From contig CALJLV010000052.1 in the NCBI GenBank assembly GCA_937982505.1, positions 1-8,157 on the forward strand: a stretch of 8,157 nucleotides of DNA, written 5' to 3'. Source of the stretch: an uncultured Desulfobacteraceae bacterium (lineage in GTDB: Bacteria > Desulfobacterota > Desulfobacteria > Desulfobacterales > UBA2174). The notes below the pieces were generated by a model. It did not search any database, was not told the DNA's origin, and saw only the letters and a list, made by a program, of their open reading frames with translations. How positions within the stretch are numbered: position 1 is the stretch's first letter; each line of letters starts with the position of its first letter. Of this stretch, positions 5,825 through 8,157 are shown piece after piece. Position numbers and translations under genes: made by a program.

Positions 5825-7088
5825 CATAAATTTTCAGGACCCCCTGGATGCGCCGCCGGATGATTTCCAGCGGCGTGACGGGATCCGCGTCGCGGAAGGT
5901 CTCGCCGTAGCGGTCCGGCAGGTACTGGCGCAGCAGAGCGGCTGGAACCGGTCCGGCCAGATTGGCAAAGAGCCGATCCACGGCGCGCCGGGCGGCCGGG
6001 TGGGACCAGTAGTAGCGGATGCGGTCGCGGTAGCTGAAATGGCGCAGGAAGCGCAGTTCGGCCTCGCCGCCCCGGTAGTGGTCCTGCCAGTGTGCGGGCC
6101 GGGCCGTCATGAGATCCTCCATGACCTGCGCCAGGTTGGAAGGCGCATCGACGCCCGGGAGCCGGTTTTCGATATGGGCCAGGGCGTACAAGGCTTCGCG
6201 AAGGGCGAAGGTCAGACAGGGGCCGATCTTGAGCAGGCAGAAATGGTCGGCCACCAGGCGGCGCAGGGCCGTCGGCGGCTGGAAATCGGCCGCGTGGACT
6301 TCGAAGGCCAGGTCGGCGGGCAGCCGGTCGTGGATCGCGCTCAGGGCGGCGGCCCGCTCGGGTTGATAGGCGCCGATGGCCGCATCCCCGAAGTCGATCC
6401 CGGGCTGGACCACCACCGCCATCACCCGCCGCCAGGCATCGATCAATCCCGCCGCGGCAAATGCCCGGCGGAACGCGTCGATATCTTCCACCAAGGCTTG
6501 CGGCGAGGTCACCGGCGCCTGGGCGTGGCCGTCCAGGCCGCCCCCGGGGGTGGGCACGTCGGCGCCGATCACGTAAAGGGGACGCCCGGCAGCGCCCAGA
6601 CCCGGGTTGGCGGCCTCGGCCGCCTGGCACAGGGCCGCGGTTCGCGCCGCCACGGCGGCGGACGGCAGGCCATCGCCGGGATCGTCGGCGCAGGGCATGC
6701 TGGCATCCAGATGCAGCTTGTCGAAGCCGGCCGCCGCGCATTCCCTGGCCAACCCCATGGCCTGTTGCATGGCCGCTTGGGCCGGCAAGCGGCGCCAGGG
6801 ATAGGGCCCCAGATGATCGGCGCCGATCAACAGCCGCCCGTCTGGCAGTCCGGCTGCCCGGGCACGGCGCCGGACATCCCGGACATAGGCGGCCGGGGTC
6901 ATCCCGGTGTAGCCGCCTTCCAGGTTCACCTGGCTGGCGGTGGCCTCCACCAGCAGCGGCCGGTCCTCCGCCGCGGCCAGGGCCAAACTGGCGTCCAGCA
7001 CCATGGGATGGGCCGAGCAGACCGCGATCAGGCCGCCGATTTCACCGGCCAGATGCCGTGCCCGCAGACTCGCCAGAAAATCGCTCAT
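5796..7088 (-). CDS. gatZ: Class II D-tagatose-1,6-bisphosphate aldolase, non-catalytic subunit (GatZ/KbaZ family)
   Basis: A 430-residue cytoplasmic TIM-barrel protein. Characterised members stabilise and activate the GatY/KbaY aldolase, which splits tagatose-1,6-bisphosphate into DHAP and glyceraldehyde-3-phosphate; many databases mislabel them as tagatose-6-phosphate kinase. Family marks in order: VCSAHPMVL (about 23-31), EATASQVNLEGGYTGMTP (about 48-65), IGADHLGPYPW (about 93-103), FDKLHLDASMPCADDP (about 127-142), YVIGADVPTPGG, FEVHAADFQPP, LLKIGPCLTFALREALYAL. The length is normal (about 420). The ATG at 7086-7088 is used because family similarity begins there; GGAAGG lies only three bases upstream and GGGGAGGAG about 17 bases upstream, so ribosome spacing is not ideal. 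No GatY partner is in view. It lies 44 bases after tetR on the same strand, so it is probably co-transcribed with it. The C-terminal residues KIYVTLFPGSIS run antisense to the SEC-C remnant and may be a replaced tail. Confidence 0.9.
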   Translation of the reverse strand: MSDFLASLRARHLAGEIGGLIAVCSAHPMVLDASLALAAAEDRPLLVEATASQVNLEGGYTGMTPAAYVRDVRRRARAAGLPDGRLLIGADHLGPYPWRRLPAQAAMQQAMGLARECAAAGFDKLHLDASMPCADDPGDGLPSAAVAARTAALCQAAEAANPGLGAAGRPLYVIGADVPTPGGGLDGHAQAPVTSPQALVEDIDAFRRAFAAAGLIDAWRRVMAVVVQPGIDFGDAAIGAYQPERAAALSAIHDRLPADLAFEVHAADFQPPTALRRLVADHFCLLKIGPCLTFALREALYALAHIENRLPGVDAPSNLAQVMEDLMTARPAHWQDHYRGGEAELRFLRHFSYRDRIRYYWSHPAARRAVDRLFANLAGPVPAALLRQYLPDRYGETFRDADPVTPLEIIRRRIQGVLKIYVTLFPGSIS

Positions 7089-7132
7089 GGGCCTTCCAGG
7101 TTTTCTCCTCCCCGCAGAACTCTCCGCCGCGG

Positions 7133-7771
7133 CTAGACCTTCCGGCCGTCCTCGGGGAAGTGGTCTTGGAACAAAAAGCGATGGATCATGTCCGTCAGGG
7201 CCTCGATGAGGCGGGTATCGGATACCGGGGCGTCGAAGAGCTTGATCTGGTGCACGGTGGTCTCCACGGCGTTGGATATCACCGCCGCGGCCGCCTCCAG
7301 ATCCTCGACCCGAAGACGGTCGGCCACCTGGGTCAAGGTTTCCACCAGCTGCCGGTGGACCTGTTCCTCGATCTCGGCGTGGATGGCCTCCACCGCCGGA
7401 TCGGCGTAGCACATGAGCATCGCCTCGCGTTCGAACCGGGGCGACAGATCGTGGGCCGCCAGGACCGATTCGATGATGCCGCGCACCAGGGCCCGCCCCC
7501 CCTGGGCCTCGAAGCGCTGGCGGTTCTGGGCTTTGAGGATCTGCATGATGCGCTCGTGTTCGTAGGCCCGGAAGACTTCGATGAACAGGACCTTCTTGTC
7601 CTTGAAATACGAGTAGAAGCTGCCGATGGAGACGGCGGCGCGGGCGGCGATCTCCTTGGAATTGGTGCCGTGGAAGCCCTTTTCGGAAAACAGGGCCCGG
7701 GCCGCCTCCAGGATGCTGTTGCGGGTTTCGATGCTGCGCTGCTGCTGGGGAACGCGGACGCTGCCGGCCAT
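7133..7771 (-). CDS. TetR/AcrR-family transcriptional regulator
   Basis: A 212-residue repressor-type DNA-binding protein. The N-terminal TetR helix-turn-helix spans about 16-63: RNSILEAARALFSEKGFHGT is helix 1, and SKEIAARAAVSIGSFYSYFKDKKVLF holds the HTH with the recognition helix around 47-55. Residues 70-212 form the variable helical ligand-binding and dimerisation domain, with no sequence clue to the ligand. The ATG at 7769-7771 has AGGAG nine bases upstream. The gene is divergent from the exported-protein gene at 8001 and directly upstream of the gatZ-like gene. The 229-base divergent spacer holds three GAAC-N4-GTTC palindromes, the expected kind of target for a TetR dimer. Control of both the divergent gene and its own operon is inferred from that layout. 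Confidence 0.92.
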   Translation of the reverse strand: MAGSVRVPQQQRSIETRNSILEAARALFSEKGFHGTNSKEIAARAAVSIGSFYSYFKDKKVLFIEVFRAYEHERIMQILKAQNRQRFEAQGGRALVRGIIESVLAAHDLSPRFEREAMLMCYADPAVEAIHAEIEEQVHRQLVETLTQVADRLRVEDLEAAAAVISNAVETTVHQIKLFDAPVSDTRLIEALTDMIHRFLFQDHFPEDGRKV

Positions 7772-7828
7772 GAAATGATTCTCCTCGCGGGGGGGCTGAT
7801 AGGCCCCAAAAAGGCTTAACTGTCCAGG

Positions 7829-7838
7829 TTCACGTGAA
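7829..7838. promoter_or_regulatory. TTCACGTGAA palindrome at the tetR transcription start region
   Basis: A perfect 10-bp palindrome directly abutting the proposed tetR -10 box on its downstream side. It shares GGTTCACGT with the segment at 7947-7955 beside the third operator. It has the GTTC/GAA elements in the reverse arrangement from the other operators, so it may be a variant or half site for the same regulator. Confidence 0.35.
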
Positions 7839-7865
7839 GTTTATCTGATCCGGAACCGGGGTCAA
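7838..7865 (-). promoter_or_regulatory. Probable promoter for tetR-gatZ
   Basis: On the minus strand, TTGACC (complement of 7860-7865) and TAAACT (complement of 7838-7843) are separated by 16 bases, a good sigma-70 layout. Transcription would start near 7831, about 60 bases before the tetR start codon. A partial operator-like element (GAAC at 7853-7856) falls in the spacer, which would allow autoregulation. Confidence 0.45.
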
Positions 7866-7874
7866 GAAATATTT

Positions 7875-7886
7875 GAACTCAGGTTC
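7875..7886. promoter_or_regulatory. Operator O1 (GAAC-N4-GTTC)
   Basis: GAACTCAGGTTC: two inverted 4-base half sites around four bases, the same form as O2 and O3. Its centre is 32 bp from O2, just upstream of the -35 box of the plus-strand promoter and upstream of the tetR -35 box on the other strand. Confidence 0.55.
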
Positions 7887-7896
7887 GTTTTTTGGC

Positions 7897-7925
7897 TTGA
7901 CAAGTCGAACCCGGGTTCGTATTTT
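7897..7925 (+). promoter_or_regulatory. Probable promoter for the exported-protein gene
   Basis: A perfect TTGACA at 7897-7902, a 17-base spacer, and TATTTT at 7920-7925. Transcription would start near 7932, leaving a leader of about 70 bases. The spacer is almost entirely the O2 palindrome, so a bound repressor would exclude RNA polymerase. Confidence 0.65.
7906..7919. promoter_or_regulatory. Operator O2, perfect 14-bp palindrome between -35 and -10
   Basis: CGAACCCGGGTTCG is a perfect 14-bp palindrome containing the GAAC-N4-GTTC core. It lies exactly between the -35 and -10 boxes of the plus-strand promoter, the classic position for a TetR-family operator. Confidence 0.7.
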
Positions 7926-7937
7926 CGGGCCATAAAA

Positions 7938-7959
7938 ACGAACGATGGTTCACGTTCGT
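7938..7959. promoter_or_regulatory. Operator O3 (GAAC-N4-GTTC with an overlapping wider palindrome)
   Basis: GAACGATGGTTC (7940-7951) repeats the core form, 33 bp from O2 and just after the expected transcription start. A second register overlaps it: ACGAACG (7938-7944) and CGTTCGT (7953-7959) form a perfect 7-bp inverted repeat around eight bases. Either or both could be bound by the TetR protein. Confidence 0.55.
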
Positions 7960-8000
7960 ATTACTTTGATCCCATTTCACCACACACAGGAGGTTTGGCC

Positions 8001-8157
8001 ATGAAAAAAATCTTTTCCCTCATTCTGGGTGCGCTGCTGGTTCTGGTTCTGGTCGGTCCGGCCGCCGCCGGTCCGCAGGATGTCCTCAGCCTGGGCACGG
8101 CCCAGATCCAGCGCGCCGATCTGGAGCAGCTCAAGTCCATGGTGGCGGGCACCTATC
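8001..8157 (+). CDS. Exported protein, N-terminal part only, function unknown
   Basis: The first 52 codons of a gene that continues past the right edge. The ATG at 8001 follows AGGAGG (7988-7993) with seven bases of spacing, a strong ribosome site. Residues 1-23 form a clear Sec signal peptide: two lysines after the Met (MKKIF), a hydrophobic core (SLILGALLVLVLVG), and a likely signal peptidase I cut after the AAA of GPAAA. No lipobox cysteine is visible. The mature part begins GPQDVLSLGTAQIQRADLEQLKSMVAG, too short to assign a family. The strong promoter with an embedded TetR operator array suggests a gene that is tightly off until an inducer appears; an envelope or stress role is possible but unproven. 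Confidence 0.75.
   Translation, partial: MKKIFSLILGALLVLVLVGPAAAGPQDVLSLGTAQIQRADLEQLKSMVAGTY

Noticed and set aside
5709..7819. Long plus-strand open frames opposite gatZ and tetR
   Set aside because: Both minus-strand genes have clear family motifs; the plus-strand frames are compositional shadows.

Overview
The window is GC-rich (only the spacers are AT-richer) and comes from a bacterial chromosome. The gene content suggests a Desulfobacterota-like, sulfate-reducer-type anaerobe: a long, cysteine-rich serine acetyltransferase next to cysK, a DUF166-type protein (a family I know mainly from archaea and anaerobic bacteria), and a YheS-like ABC-F ATPase. That assignment is inference from gene types; there is no rRNA or other marker here to confirm it.

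Layout. (1) 1-1550, minus strand: cysE (serine O-acetyltransferase) followed by cysK (cysteine synthase, cut by the left edge). Together they turn serine, acetyl-CoA and sulfide into cysteine. The 129-base spacer between them can fold strongly. (2) 1716-1916, plus strand: a 66-residue acidic orphan protein with its own terminator, convergent with (3) 1996-2793, minus strand: a xylose-isomerase-like TIM-barrel protein. (4) 2987-5541, plus strand: a two-gene unit, an ABC-F ribosome-associated ATPase coupled by a one-base stop/start overlap to a cysteine-rich DUF166-like protein. Its promoter lies in the divergent spacer shared with gene 3. (5) 5542-5824: decayed DNA holding the C-terminal SEC-C zinc motif of a broken gene, antisense to the tail of the next gene. 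(6) 5796-7771, minus strand: a TetR-family repressor followed by a GatZ/KbaZ-type tagatose-bisphosphate aldolase subunit without its usual catalytic partner in view. (7) 8001-8157, plus strand: the first 52 codons of an exported protein, divergent from tetR.

The most striking signal is the tetR/exported-protein spacer (7772-8000). Three GAAC-N4-GTTC palindromes lie 32-33 bp apart (about three helical turns). The middle one fills the gap between the -35 and -10 boxes of the promoter for the exported protein, and nine GAAC/GTTC tetramers fall within about 130 bp. This reads as a cooperative TetR operator array controlling an exported-protein gene or operon that continues beyond the right edge, and probably tetR-gatZ as well. 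I saw no CRISPR array, tRNA, rRNA, intact transposase or phage gene.
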